A stretch of DNA of 64,000 nt from Ignavibacteriae bacterium HGW-Ignavibacteriae-2 (GTDB lineage Bacteria > Bacteroidota > Ignavibacteria > Ignavibacteriales > Melioribacteraceae), in assembly GCA_002839805.1 (NCBI GenBank), contig PGYT01000002.1, forward strand, positions 62,001-126,000, written 5' to 3'. The notes beneath the pieces were generated by a model. It was not told where the DNA came from, did no database searches, and saw only the letters and a list, made by a program, of their open reading frames with translations. A program made the translations under genes and the position numbers. This document shows, piece after piece, positions 17,056 to 26,631 of this stretch (positions within the stretch are counted from its first letter, which is position 1; each line of letters opens with the position of its first letter).

Positions 17056-18462
17056 CTACTTATTGCCGTTTCTAGCTTTATCCAGCTCTATTTCAATTTT
17101 ACTCATATATTTTTCATCAAGCGGATAAAAATAAATAAAACCAAGAGCCATAAGGGCCCCGATTCCCGCAATAATACTTATCATTAAACGAATTCCTAAT
17201 AATGATTGATCAGTTTGCTCCATATTCGCTTGGAATCCGAAAGCCGCAAGCAGCCAGCCGCTTAGGGCGCCGCCCAAAGTCCAGCCGAATTTTTGTGACA
17301 TTGAAGATGATGAAAAAATCAATCCTGTAGCTCTTCTGCCTGTTTTCCATTCGCTATAATCGGCAATATCCGCGTACATCGACCAAATTAACGGTAAGAC
17401 GATCCCCGCAGAAATTCCTATAAGAATATTGGAGAAAAATATTAAACCGAGCTGATTTGGCTGCAAAAAGAATATAACAAAACTTAAAATTGCTGATGTT
17501 ACTACAGAAAGAATAAATGTGTTTTTTTTGCCAATTTTAGCCGAGATAGGTTTTGCAAGAATTACACCGATAATATTAGTAGCAAGCCAAATTGACATGT
17601 ACGCAGACGCGAGAGCGGTATGACTAAACTCATAACTCTCACCCATAAAATTGATTGTCTGATCTTTTATAAAATATTTAAAATAATAAAGAATCGATCC
17701 ATCACGTAAACTGTTAAAAATTAAGACAGAAATTCCAGCACCTAACATTATAAACCACGGACTGTTTTTGGTGATATCTTTCAAATCCTCTTTTAGAGCG
17801 GAATGACCTTCGAGAGCCGGTTTAAGTCTTTCTTTAGTTCCTGCGAAAGTTAACATAAAGAACAATGCCGCTAATATTGCGTAAACTCCAATTGTAAACT
17901 GATAACCGGTGGCAGGAGTGCTGTTTTCCCCAAAATATTCTATAAGAGAGTTAGCAGTGGCGGTTACGAACAGACCGCCTGAAAAAGCGCCTATAAATCT
18001 CCATGAAGCCAGTGAAGTTCTTTCCTCGGTGTTATTTGTCATTACTCCCATCAACGAGGAATATGGTACATTTACAGCAGTGTAAACCATCATCATTAAA
18101 GTATAAGTGACATAAGCGTATATTAGTTTCCCTGTAGCATCAAAATCCGGTGTAGTAAAAGTGAGAACGCCTATAATTGCGAAAGGAACTGCTACAAAAA
18201 GTAAATAAGGCCGAAATTTACCCCATCTTGTTGAGGTTCTATCGGCAATTATGCCCATCATAGGATCGTTTATTGCGTCCCAAACTCTAGTAACAAGAAA
18301 CATCGTTCCAACAGCGGCCGCAGAAATTCCGAATATATCCGTGTAAAAAAATAAAAGAAACATTGAAAAGAGCTTCCAGAACATTGAAGAGGCAAAATCT
18401 CCGCATCCGTAAGCTGCTTTTTCGCGCAGAGAAATTTTTGTTAGCAGATTACCAGAATTCAT
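17056..18462 (-). CDS. GPH-family sugar:cation symporter, probable mannobiose/manno-oligosaccharide importer
   Basis: Inner-membrane transporter of the glycoside-pentoside-hexuronide family with about twelve hydrophobic helices in 468 residues. The N-terminal region SLREKAAYGCGDFASSMFWKLFSMFLLFFYTDIFG is reproduced only in part here, followed by RVWDAINDPMMGIIADRT, where the MelB-type cation-site aspartates fall, and WGKFRPYLL. It lies directly before the GH130 gene under palindrome site 3 and the promoter element at 18646-18660, so import of mannobiose and phosphorolysis are co-expressed. The substrate is inferred from context only. Confidence 0.87.
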   Translation of the reverse strand: MNSGNLLTKISLREKAAYGCGDFASSMFWKLFSMFLLFFYTDIFGISAAAVGTMFLVTRVWDAINDPMMGIIADRTSTRWGKFRPYLLFVAVPFAIIGVLTFTTPDFDATGKLIYAYVTYTLMMMVYTAVNVPYSSLMGVMTNNTEERTSLASWRFIGAFSGGLFVTATANSLIEYFGENSTPATGYQFTIGVYAILAALFFMLTFAGTKERLKPALEGHSALKEDLKDITKNSPWFIMLGAGISVLIFNSLRDGSILYYFKYFIKDQTINFMGESYEFSHTALASAYMSIWLATNIIGVILAKPISAKIGKKNTFILSVVTSAILSFVIFFLQPNQLGLIFFSNILIGISAGIVLPLIWSMYADIADYSEWKTGRRATGLIFSSSSMSQKFGWTLGGALSGWLLAAFGFQANMEQTDQSLLGIRLMISIIAGIGALMALGFIYFYPLDEKYMSKIEIELDKARNGNK

Positions 18463-18645
18463 TAGTTATCTCGACTGAATATGGATTATTATATTTGATT
18501 ACTGAACACGAAATAATTGGGACAACAATTTTCCGATTTGTACATAACACAAATTGAATACAATCGTACCAATCAAAACTTAATAAATAAATCTTTTCTC
18601 ACTTACAGCACTGCATTTTGGAGAAAGATCTAAATATAACTCTAC

Positions 18646-18660
18646 TCATAAATAATGCCA
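18646..18660 (-). promoter_or_regulatory. TGGCAT-type (-24/-12-like) promoter element for symporter-GH130
   Basis: On the minus strand it reads TGG-CATTATTTAT-GA. TGGCAT and spacing fit; the -12 GC is GA. The core TGGCATTATTTATG is identical to the element at 2861-2875. It lies 62 bp downstream of palindrome site 3. Confidence 0.42.
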
Positions 18661-18721
18661 TTTTACAGACAACTAAATCCGAACTAAAAACAAACATAAA
18701 TTGTGTATTACATTTTCCGGT

Positions 18722-18738
18722 TTTATCATTATGATAAA
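18722..18738. promoter_or_regulatory. Palindromic operator/enhancer, mannan regulon site 3
   Basis: TTTATCA-TTA-TGATAAA is a perfect 7-3-7 palindrome upstream of the symporter-GH130 pair, 62 bp before the TGGCAT element. Confidence 0.65.
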
Positions 18739-18770
18739 TATTTATGAATTTGATAATTCGATTATTTGTT

Positions 18771-21344
18771 CTAATACGTATCAATAACGCTTAACAGCTT
18801 AATTTTAGGAATAATATCTTCAGCCATCTCCCCAGTTATAAATTTTACAGTTGCCGGTCTACCGGGTAATAAATCAAAATAATTTTCTTCGAAGAACCCA
18901 TTCATTGTTTTTGAGCTAAGAAATAAATTTTTTACAAGCTTATCAGAAATTAATTTCAGTTCATAACCATCTATAATTTTTGACGCCTCAATTTTTATAT
19001 CCGCTTTTTCAAGTTCTAATTCGGCGATAGATTTAGTATAAAATATATCTTCACACAACAATTTATTTTGACTTTTTAATTGGGTTAGTATAACCAGCCT
19101 AGTTTCGTCATGATTGTTTATTATTTCCTGTCGGTTTAATTTTAAGTATTCACCGCTGCTGTTTCCATTAATTTGTACTGGATAGGATTGCTCAAAAAAT
19201 TTATTGCCCTGGAAATCAAGGGCGGTAACATTTAGCATTGCATTAATATTTTTAAGGTTATCGGACACAACCGAAATATTCAGCGATTCGTCTGTAAGTT
19301 TGCATGAGATTAAATATTCAGCGTATAATTTTTTAGCGGAGTAATGTAATGCTTTCCAATTTCCATAATAATCTATACTCGACCAGGAAGCCACAGGCCA
19401 GCAGTCATTAATCTGCCAATATAAACTTCCCATACAAAAAGGTTTATTGTTTCTATGAGCTTTTATTGCCAATCCTACGCCTTCGGCTTGAAGAATTTGA
19501 CTAACATAGACGTACGACTCGAAATTTTTCGGAAGTTTAAACTGTCTTTCCAAATATGTCTGAATTAACCTGTTGCCATATTCTTTATCGCGTCTGTAAT
19601 CTGACATACATCTTTGATGCGACAGCATAACATTTGAATGCAAATGCCTGTCCTCCGGGTTCGTAAATTTTTCAATAGTACTCATCTCAGGGTAGGATTG
19701 AAATCCATATTCGCTTACGAATCGAGCGATGTGTTTTTCATAATTTTCAAAAGGTTCCTTCCCGTGCCAAACGCCCCAATAATGAATGTCTCCCTCGCCG
19801 TAATTTTTATTCAAATAACCGGCATTCGGACTTGTTGGGTGATAGTAACGAGTGGTGTCGCTTTGAGCGAGAGCTTCAGGAATTGTTAAGTTAAAAAGTT
19901 TATTATAATTTTCTTCTTCAGTTTTTTGTTCAGCCTCACTGTATTTCGGTTTCCATCCCCAGTTATTCCATGCGATTTCGTTTTCGTTATTACCGCAATA
20001 TAAAGCGAGCGAAGGGTGATTTCTAATTCGTTTTACATTATCAATTACTTCATATTTTACGCTGTTTAGAAAGTCTTCGTCAGCCGGATACATAGCGCAG
20101 GCGAATATAAAATCCTGCCATATTAAAATTCCATATTTATCACATAAATCGTAAAAAGTATTTTCCTCATAAATTCCGCCGCCCCAAACCCTAAGCATAT
20201 TCATATTAGCGTCAGCAGCCGATTTAATTATATATTCGTAGCGTTTACGCGAAACTCTGGATTGAAAATTATCCTGAGGTATATAATTTGCCCCTTTCAT
20301 AAACACAGGAACACCGTTTAATTTAACATATAAACTCGTGCCTGAAGAGTCTTTATCCCGAATAATTTCAAGAGAACGGACTCCTGTTTTTATAGTTTTG
20401 GAATCCGAATTATTCTCCTCGTCCTTAACGGAGGCAATAACTTTGTACATATGTTGATCACCGAGCCCGTTACTCCACCACAAAATGGGATTGTCGATAA
20501 TAAAATCTAATCCAAATTTATTATTGCCCTGTTTCAATTTTACGGATTTAGAAATTTCAACATCCGCTTCGTCAACTTCTATACTTAATTCAGCGTCCTG
20601 TTCTTTCAAAGAATTTATTTCAAAAACCGCTCTTAAATCTGCCCTGCTGGCATTAACTTTTTTTTGAATTATTTGAACGTACTCAACTTTAAAACTATTC
20701 CACGATTCAAGAATTACCGGACGCCAAATACCGCAAGTAACGAACCTGGGGCCCCAGTCCCAGCCGTAATGAAACTGAGCCTTTCGGGAATACATCGCTA
20801 TCATAGTGTCTGCTTGATCGTTGTTTGAAAACGCCATTAGTCTGTATGGAGCATTTTTCCATTTGGGTGTATTTAAATCAAACACGTTTTTAAATTTTAC
20901 TTGCAATAAATTTCCGGCGGGTTTTAATAACTTTTTAACATCAACTTTCCATTCTCTGAACATGTTATCAGCATTAAGAATAAGAGTTTTATTTAGATAC
21001 ACTTCGCAGTATGTATCAAGACCTTTAAAAATGAGCTCTACATTTTGTTTGGATAATTCTTCTTTAGTTGCGTCGAAGGAAGTTTCGTAAACCCAGTCTT
21101 TTTTGCCAATCCATTGAAGCTGTTGTTCATTTGTTCCGAAAAATGGATCGTTTATTTGTTTATTGATTAATAAATCTGTGTGTACGTTGCCCGGAACATA
21201 CGCATTAAACCATTGTTCTTTATCAGCTTGTTTAAATCTCCATGAACCTTCAATTTTTTTTGTTGAAACGGAGTCCTGAGTAGTACTACAGCCCGATAAT
21301 AATATTGATAGAAAAACAATTGATAGAAATAATAATCTTTTCAT
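18771..21344 (-). CDS. GH2 beta-mannosidase, lipoprotein
   Basis: Exo-acting beta-mannosidase that removes mannose from non-reducing ends of manno-oligosaccharides. The N-terminus is a lipoprotein signal (LLSGC, Cys19). The fold order is N-terminal jelly roll with the VPGNVHTDLL block (50-59), immunoglobulin-like domain, TIM barrel from about 345 and C-terminal beta domains. The acid/base is Glu454 in YCGNNENE and the nucleophile Glu545 in RFVSEYGFQS; NMLRVWGGGIYE and WGWKPKYSEAE are typical of bacterial beta-mannosidases. Total length (857) and residue spacing match the Bacteroides enzyme BtMan2A closely. It is last of a four-gene run (26476 -> 18771), 230 bases after the GH26 gene; no regulatory palindrome was seen in that gap. 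Confidence 0.93.
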   Translation of the reverse strand: MKRLLFLSIVFLSILLSGCSTTQDSVSTKKIEGSWRFKQADKEQWFNAYVPGNVHTDLLINKQINDPFFGTNEQQLQWIGKKDWVYETSFDATKEELSKQNVELIFKGLDTYCEVYLNKTLILNADNMFREWKVDVKKLLKPAGNLLQVKFKNVFDLNTPKWKNAPYRLMAFSNNDQADTMIAMYSRKAQFHYGWDWGPRFVTCGIWRPVILESWNSFKVEYVQIIQKKVNASRADLRAVFEINSLKEQDAELSIEVDEADVEISKSVKLKQGNNKFGLDFIIDNPILWWSNGLGDQHMYKVIASVKDEENNSDSKTIKTGVRSLEIIRDKDSSGTSLYVKLNGVPVFMKGANYIPQDNFQSRVSRKRYEYIIKSAADANMNMLRVWGGGIYEENTFYDLCDKYGILIWQDFIFACAMYPADEDFLNSVKYEVIDNVKRIRNHPSLALYCGNNENEIAWNNWGWKPKYSEAEQKTEEENYNKLFNLTIPEALAQSDTTRYYHPTSPNAGYLNKNYGEGDIHYWGVWHGKEPFENYEKHIARFVSEYGFQSYPEMSTIEKFTNPEDRHLHSNVMLSHQRCMSDYRRDKEYGNRLIQTYLERQFKLPKNFESYVYVSQILQAEGVGLAIKAHRNNKPFCMGSLYWQINDCWPVASWSSIDYYGNWKALHYSAKKLYAEYLISCKLTDESLNISVVSDNLKNINAMLNVTALDFQGNKFFEQSYPVQINGNSSGEYLKLNRQEIINNHDETRLVILTQLKSQNKLLCEDIFYTKSIAELELEKADIKIEASKIIDGYELKLISDKLVKNLFLSSKTMNGFFEENYFDLLPGRPATVKFITGEMAEDIIPKIKLLSVIDTY

Positions 21345-21574
21345 TATTTGTGTACCCTTAAATAATGGAATAAATTTTTATACATAAAATCATAAATTTC
21401 TTAACGAACCGAAAATCGGAATGGGGTAAAACATTCTTCACTTTGAAATTAGGGATAAATAAATTTAGATACTGATATCTGTAAAACTCTTTTACTAAGC
21501 AATAAATAGGAATTAAGTGAAAAATAATCTTTAATTACTACAGGAGTATTATAAAAGTCCTTAATATTTTTATA

Positions 21575-22711
21575 TCACCTCAGGTAGTATAATGGGGGCA
21601 ATTCATCCTCAAATAAAATATTCAGCTGCTCCTTAAAACGAATAAAATCATCAGCACTTTTATCACCTTTATAGGGAACATAATAATGCCCCGGATGAGC
21701 GTTACGCCAAACCATAACATAAGATATTTTTATACTGTCATCAATAATTGTTTTAAGCAGTTTTTGTGTCCACCAAGTAGAGTCGGGAATACGCTCAAGT
21801 CCTGTTTCCGTTAAAGCGGCTATTTTATTTTTATCGGAAGCCAATTTACTAACAATTCTTAATTTCTGATTTACTGCGCTCAATCCATCACCGGAATCCG
21901 TAAAATCCCAATAGTTATCCATACCTAACAAATCAACATATTTATCACCCGGGTATCTTTCCAAGTATTCGGCTGCGTCATTAAAATTTCGGTCCGGCGA
22001 ATAGGCGTAAATAAAATTTCTGACCCCCAAAGAGTCCCTTAAATATGAGACTGTAAAGCGCCAGAGGTTAATAAATTCATCAGCCGTGCAGAAATGTTTT
22101 CCCCACCAAAACCAATTACCGTCAAATTCGTGGTAAGGGCGGAATATTAACGGAATGTTCTCATTATCTACTCCTTTTAGTGAAATCGCGTAATCTGCAA
22201 TTTTTTTTAAATCCTGTTTGTACTTTTCGTTAAAATCAGCTCCAGGCAGAATATACTTTACAACTGTACTTGTATCATAAAATGAACGACCGGTTACAGG
22301 ATTATTATAGTGCCAGGCATAAGCGTTTACGCCGCCGCGCATGTACGATTCGGTGGTAAGCCTCTTATACCGATTTATTTCTGATGTATCTTTTATATTT
22401 GTTACATCTCCAAAATCCCAGCCGTGCAATCCTGGAAAGGAGTTTGTTACATCTTTAACGTCCGACCTGTTCTTATCGCCCCGCCAATGAACACCGTAAG
22501 CCGTACTATGCTGGTGCCCGAATATAACGCTGTCTTTCTGCAGATTTTTCAGATTATAATACAGGAGCGCGGTTTCTTTTGAGGCAAGAGAATCGGCCAG
22601 ACTAATTCCCAAATTCTTTTGAAATTCAGGACTGTTAAAAGTTGCACACGATGTGAATAATACTGCTGTTATTCCGGCTGCAATTATTTTATTTGTTATC
22701 CGCAACTTCAA
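21575..22711 (-). CDS. GH26 beta-mannanase, lipoprotein (third paralogue)
   Basis: Starts at a TTG with AAGGAG four bases upstream, inside the last 23 bases of the preceding GH5 gene, so the two are translationally coupled. The lipobox is FTSC (Cys22). GH26 blocks are FGHQHSTAYGVHW (64-76), acid/base Glu195 in RPYHEFDGNWFWWG, DLLGMDNYW and nucleophile Glu302 in TETG. Compared with the other two GH26 enzymes, HEFDG replaces HEHTQ/HEHNQ and DNYW replaces DYYQ/DYYN, which resembles exo- or mannobiose-releasing GH26 enzymes of Bacteroides. It may therefore process oligosaccharides for the GPH symporter; that is inference. Confidence 0.92.
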   Translation of the reverse strand: MKLRITNKIIAAGITAVLFTSCATFNSPEFQKNLGISLADSLASKETALLYYNLKNLQKDSVIFGHQHSTAYGVHWRGDKNRSDVKDVTNSFPGLHGWDFGDVTNIKDTSEINRYKRLTTESYMRGGVNAYAWHYNNPVTGRSFYDTSTVVKYILPGADFNEKYKQDLKKIADYAISLKGVDNENIPLIFRPYHEFDGNWFWWGKHFCTADEFINLWRFTVSYLRDSLGVRNFIYAYSPDRNFNDAAEYLERYPGDKYVDLLGMDNYWDFTDSGDGLSAVNQKLRIVSKLASDKNKIAALTETGLERIPDSTWWTQKLLKTIIDDSIKISYVMVWRNAHPGHYYVPYKGDKSADDFIRFKEQLNILFEDELPPLYYLR

Positions 22712-24047
22712 TAATCTCCTTTCTAAGCCCTTTCATTTGATCAGCGTGTTTATGGATTATACTTATAGTTGAGGTATCTGTGTCGAAAACAGAATTTAAT
22801 CCTTGTGGTTCCTGTCCCGGGTCACCTGTTAAAGGATCGCCATCCTTCCAAATAGCATCTTCGCGTTGTGGGCGTCCCTCTCCTCCCCAAGCCCAGAAAT
22901 TAGTTCCGGCAATTGGAGCGCCCGCAGCAGCACTGTCGTAAACTAAATCAAAAATTTTGGAGTAATATTTATCTCTTGCAGTTGTAGGAGTCCCTTCAGT
23001 AAACAGTTCAAAATCGCGAGCTAAACCAAATTCTTCCATAGTTGTTGGTTTGCCCAAAAGCCTGGCAAGATCAATATGTTTCTTTATATATTCGAGAGCA
23101 TTTTTTTCAGAAATCTCATAAGTTTCATCAATTTTTTTTGCGTCGAACCAGCCCCAGTTTTTCGCCCACAGATGAAAAGTTACATAATCTATATATTTGC
23201 TTGCGTGGGCTGTTAAATAAAACTCTTCACTGCCCATACTGCCCATTGTGCCTTCATTACCTGTTGTTACAAGATGATTAGGATCAATTGAATGTATAAA
23301 TTTTGCAGTGGAATCCACCCACTTGTAAAAATAATCAATGTCTTTCGGATCTTCATTTAATTGACCTGGGCGAGGTTCATTAGCCAATTGCCATGCCATT
23401 ATTGCGCTGTCTTCAAAATAATAATTTCCGGTAAACTTATTTTTGCGATTTACCAGATCTTTAATGTAATTTTTATATGCGGAATTAGCTTTTTCATTTA
23501 TATAAAAAGAAGCTGAAAAATTCATAAAATCCGCCCATGTATGGTTGGAGTTTGCCGGATCAGGAATTTCTCGACCGCCGAACCATTGATTGTATTGGGC
23601 CATTCCGCCCGACCATTCCCAATAATTATTGAGGAATATTACGGCTTTCATATCTCTCTTAGCCATTTCTGCCAATAAAAAATCAAGACCTTCTAGCAGG
23701 TGTTCATCGTAGACTCCCGCCTCTTTTTGTATTGCCGGGCTGAGTGAATTTTTAAGTACAGTCTCTTCAGAAGCGCCGAGAATACGCAGATTGTCCACAC
23801 CGATAGATTTTAGAAAATCCAATTCTTTTATTAATCTTTCTCTGTTCCCAGTAACACCGGGCGATCCAAGATAACATCCATACCAAAAATTTGTGCCTAC
23901 AAAATAATATGGCTTACCTTCCAGCTGAAACTGAGTTCCCTTTACTGTAACATATTCCGGCGTTTTTTCAGATGTCAATAAACCTGTACAGGATTGTAGC
24001 GCAGAAGTTAAAACAATCAATAATATGAATGAAGAAATATTTCTCAT
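22689..24047 (-). CDS. GH5 (subfamily 7-like) endo-beta-1,4-mannanase, lipoprotein
   Basis: Family 5 mannanase of 452 residues. It has a lipoprotein signal (LQSC, Cys20), FYFVGTNFW-type opening (YYFVGTNFWYGCYL, 47-60), acid/base Glu224 in WQLANEPRPG, a THE-like HLW segment (about 292) and nucleophile Glu339 in TMEEFGLARD. The RPG after NE and the EEFGLARD block are typical of GH5_7 mannanases. It is 32 bases after the gene at 24080-26476 and overlaps the GH26 gene by 23 bases. The extended C-terminus includes WAWGGEGRP, also found in the subfamily. It should act at the cell surface or in the periplasm on mannan chains. Confidence 0.92.
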   Translation of the reverse strand: MRNISSFILLIVLTSALQSCTGLLTSEKTPEYVTVKGTQFQLEGKPYYFVGTNFWYGCYLGSPGVTGNRERLIKELDFLKSIGVDNLRILGASEETVLKNSLSPAIQKEAGVYDEHLLEGLDFLLAEMAKRDMKAVIFLNNYWEWSGGMAQYNQWFGGREIPDPANSNHTWADFMNFSASFYINEKANSAYKNYIKDLVNRKNKFTGNYYFEDSAIMAWQLANEPRPGQLNEDPKDIDYFYKWVDSTAKFIHSIDPNHLVTTGNEGTMGSMGSEEFYLTAHASKYIDYVTFHLWAKNWGWFDAKKIDETYEISEKNALEYIKKHIDLARLLGKPTTMEEFGLARDFELFTEGTPTTARDKYYSKIFDLVYDSAAAGAPIAGTNFWAWGGEGRPQREDAIWKDGDPLTGDPGQEPQGLNSVFDTDTSTISIIHKHADQMKGLRKEIIEVADNK

Positions 24048-24079
24048 TTATTCCCCGGATTTTTTGTGATAAACTACAT

Positions 24080-26476
24080 CTATTTGATTAAAATCATTCG
24101 TTTTGTCATAGAGAATATACCAGCAGTAATTCTATATAAATAAATGCCAGAGGACAATTTTGAACCGTCGAACTCAACATTATATATACCAGGCAATTGG
24201 TTGTTATTTACAAGCGTTTTTACCTCTCGTCCAAGTAAGTCATATACAATTAATGAAACAGCTACTGAATTCTTAATACCAAAGTCCGTATTCGGAATCA
24301 TGTATTCTATTGTTGTTATTGGGTTAAACGGATTTGGAAAATTCTGTGATAAAGAAAATTTCTGTGGATTGTCCGAGATTAAATCGGGTAAACCGGTGGA
24401 AGCATCCTTTGTTCCATAAACCTCAATTTCATTTATTGAATATCCCGGCCCTGGTCCAAGTTTATCAAATATCAATTTTACATATCTTGCTTTATTATTC
24501 AGGTTGTCAAGTATTACAGTTTCTCCATTACCTAATAAAGTGTTATAAACTACAGAATAGATAGTCTTATTTTCCGAAATTCCAATTCTGAACGATTTAG
24601 CGTAAGCGTCTCCCCAATACACAATTATTTTATTTAGTATATAATCTGCCGATAAATCGATTTCCAACCATTGCGAAGGACTTGATTCGCTTGTCCATTT
24701 TGTAAATGGATTTCCGTCCACTGCATATTCCGCTAAATCCCCCGATTCCTCATTTGTAGAAGATACTGTTATTGGTCTGTTTAAAGCGCGGTTAACAATT
24801 CCAGGGTCGAGCACTGTAATGTTTACAAAAGCAGAATCTTTTTTTGAACCTGTCGCAAGCAATTTGTAAAGAGTTGTAAATTCGGCAAAAACTGTTAACG
24901 AATCATTTTCATTTACAGGGGAACCATTTAGTGTAACCGAAGAACCTTTAGAGGTTGTCCATTTAAGCAAACTGGATTCTCCTTTAGCAATAACAGTCGG
25001 CTGAGCCTCAAAGGACAATATTGTGCCTGGTTCTAAAACAGTAATAACTATTTTTTTAGATTCGGAAACGGAACCAGTAGTTGTAAGCGTATACTCGGTT
25101 GTAGTTGTTGGATTTATTGTAATTGTACCAGTTGGATCAACAGGTTGGGAATTTAAGAATACTGTCGATCCTTCGGAAGTTTCCCACTTAAGCATTGTCG
25201 ACTGCCCAAATTCAAGATGTCGGGAATCTGCTGTAAAGGAAAAGATTTGACCGGGTTTAAATATAAGCGTAACATATTTACGATAATTATCGTACATAAA
25301 CGACATAGCGATATTCATTCGTGTTTTATGGGGTTCACCATCATAATATTGCCAGGCCAAAGCACCGGCATAACCGGAATTGAATAAAGTCTGATATAAT
25401 TCAGAGTATTTAATTCCATAGGTATCGTACATAAAAAATTCTGCCACGGCTAATGGTTTATCCAATGCCCAGTAAGTATAAGGTTTATGGAATGGTGATA
25501 GTGAAGTTCCGGCCCAATCATAATAATGAACTGTGTAAAAATCGAGATATCCATCCATGTCACCGCCTGCTGCAAATAATCTTGCGTCCGAATAATAATT
25601 AATATTAGCGGCAGTGCTATTAATTATTCCAGAGTAATGATTAAGAATATCAGAAAAACTCAGATTTACTTCATATTTTTGTTTAAAGGCATCAGCAGCA
25701 ATTGCTTTTTGCTTAATTGAGAGAGAATTTAATTCCTCGAGTTGCTGTTTATAGAGTCCCTTTGTAGGCACATCCGTCATAGCCATAAAACTCCATGCGC
25801 CATTAGTTACTTTAGCATTGGCATCAATTCTATGAATTGTTCCCGCCACCTTATTTATAAATCTTTGAATATTAATCATTGGCACATGATAGTTAAAATC
25901 CCAGCCGAATTCATTACTCATACCTTCAGGTTCATTAAACACTTCCCATGTCATTATAGCCGGGTGTCCTTTAACAGCCTCAACCATAGGAGTAAGTGCG
26001 TTCTGAAGATAGGAATCGAGATAGTTAACATCGTTTAGTAATAGTTTACTGCGGTCTGTAATTATTGTACCATTTGAAATTCGCAGCATATCAAATGACC
26101 AGAGGCATAACATAAGAGTAACTTCATTTTCCCAGGCTATATCCAAAATATTCTTCAGATCTTCAATTGTGCCTGCACCAGGTCCTATAACTTTACCGCT
26201 GTTATCAAATTGTGGGGAATTGGAACCGGTTGTATGCATCCAGAAACGCATATTGTTTCCACCGCTTGCATGAACTTCCTGAAACATTTCCCTAAATCTA
26301 TTTAAATCCGTATAACCTGAACCAATATCACCGGAGAATCGAACCCATGCAATATTGCCTCCATTAAGAAATACATCGTGACCGTCGTATTCAATACCGG
26401 ATTGAGCTTTAAGATTATTCCCCTTTAGAATAACAAAAAGAAAGAAAAAAATGTATAAAAGTTTTTGTTCTTTCAT
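24080..26476 (-). CDS. GH5-like secreted glycanase with Ig-like repeats, F5/8C (CBM32-like) domain and type IX tail
   Basis: Start set at the ATG at 26476 because it opens a normal signal peptide (MKEQKLLYIFFFLFVILKG...KA|Q) and because the promoter element at 26536-26550 overlaps the longer alternative at 26539. The catalytic domain (about 25-410) has clan GH-A landmarks: NNMRFWMHTTG, acid/base Glu in TWEVFNEPEG and a probable nucleophile Glu in KPLAVAEFFMY. Two tandem Ig-like repeats follow (FGQSTMLKWETSEGS... and KGESSLLKWTTSKGS...), then an F5/8-type galactose-binding domain (about 590-705) and a type IX sorting tail (FSLSQNFPNPFNPITT). It is first gene of the GH5-GH5-GH26-GH2 run, so a surface-released mannanase is likely. 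The GH subfamily is not certain. Confidence 0.83.
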   Translation of the reverse strand: MKEQKLLYIFFFLFVILKGNNLKAQSGIEYDGHDVFLNGGNIAWVRFSGDIGSGYTDLNRFREMFQEVHASGGNNMRFWMHTTGSNSPQFDNSGKVIGPGAGTIEDLKNILDIAWENEVTLMLCLWSFDMLRISNGTIITDRSKLLLNDVNYLDSYLQNALTPMVEAVKGHPAIMTWEVFNEPEGMSNEFGWDFNYHVPMINIQRFINKVAGTIHRIDANAKVTNGAWSFMAMTDVPTKGLYKQQLEELNSLSIKQKAIAADAFKQKYEVNLSFSDILNHYSGIINSTAANINYYSDARLFAAGGDMDGYLDFYTVHYYDWAGTSLSPFHKPYTYWALDKPLAVAEFFMYDTYGIKYSELYQTLFNSGYAGALAWQYYDGEPHKTRMNIAMSFMYDNYRKYVTLIFKPGQIFSFTADSRHLEFGQSTMLKWETSEGSTVFLNSQPVDPTGTITINPTTTTEYTLTTTGSVSESKKIVITVLEPGTILSFEAQPTVIAKGESSLLKWTTSKGSSVTLNGSPVNENDSLTVFAEFTTLYKLLATGSKKDSAFVNITVLDPGIVNRALNRPITVSSTNEESGDLAEYAVDGNPFTKWTSESSPSQWLEIDLSADYILNKIIVYWGDAYAKSFRIGISENKTIYSVVYNTLLGNGETVILDNLNNKARYVKLIFDKLGPGPGYSINEIEVYGTKDASTGLPDLISDNPQKFSLSQNFPNPFNPITTIEYMIPNTDFGIKNSVAVSLIVYDLLGREVKTLVNNNQLPGIYNVEFDGSKLSSGIYLYRITAGIFSMTKRMILIK

Positions 26477-26535
26477 GATTGAATGAATATGAGTCAGCAA
26501 TACAATTTTCCTTTCGGCGTAAATGGAATTGTTTT

Positions 26536-26550
26536 GCATAAATTATGCCA
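26536..26550 (-). promoter_or_regulatory. Sigma-54-like promoter for the GH5-GH5-GH26-GH2 run
   Basis: On the minus strand it reads TGG-CATAATTTAT-GC followed by A. TGG, spacing and GC are all present. The expected start of transcription near 26525 leaves a leader of about 50 bases to the ATG at 26476, and 82 bp separate it from palindrome site 4. Confidence 0.52.
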
Positions 26551-26631
26551 TTGGACAATTGTTAATACTATCGTAATAAGACGTTGTAAACAGGTTAATT
26601 CATGTGTGGGATAATATTTATTAAATAACAT

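Larger units (their letters stand above)
18463..18770. other. Intergenic control region before the symporter (308 bp)
   Basis: It contains palindrome site 3 (18722-18738) and a -24/-12-like element (18646-18660). The rest would be a leader of roughly 170 bases, AT-rich, with no gene or clear hairpin seen. The stop of the beta-mannosidase gene is only 32 bases from the palindrome, and no terminator for that gene was seen. Confidence 0.5.

Noticed and set aside
26477-26539. Longer start of the secreted GH5-like gene at 26539
   Set aside because: It would place non-signal sequence before the signal peptide and overlap the promoter element at 26536-26550.
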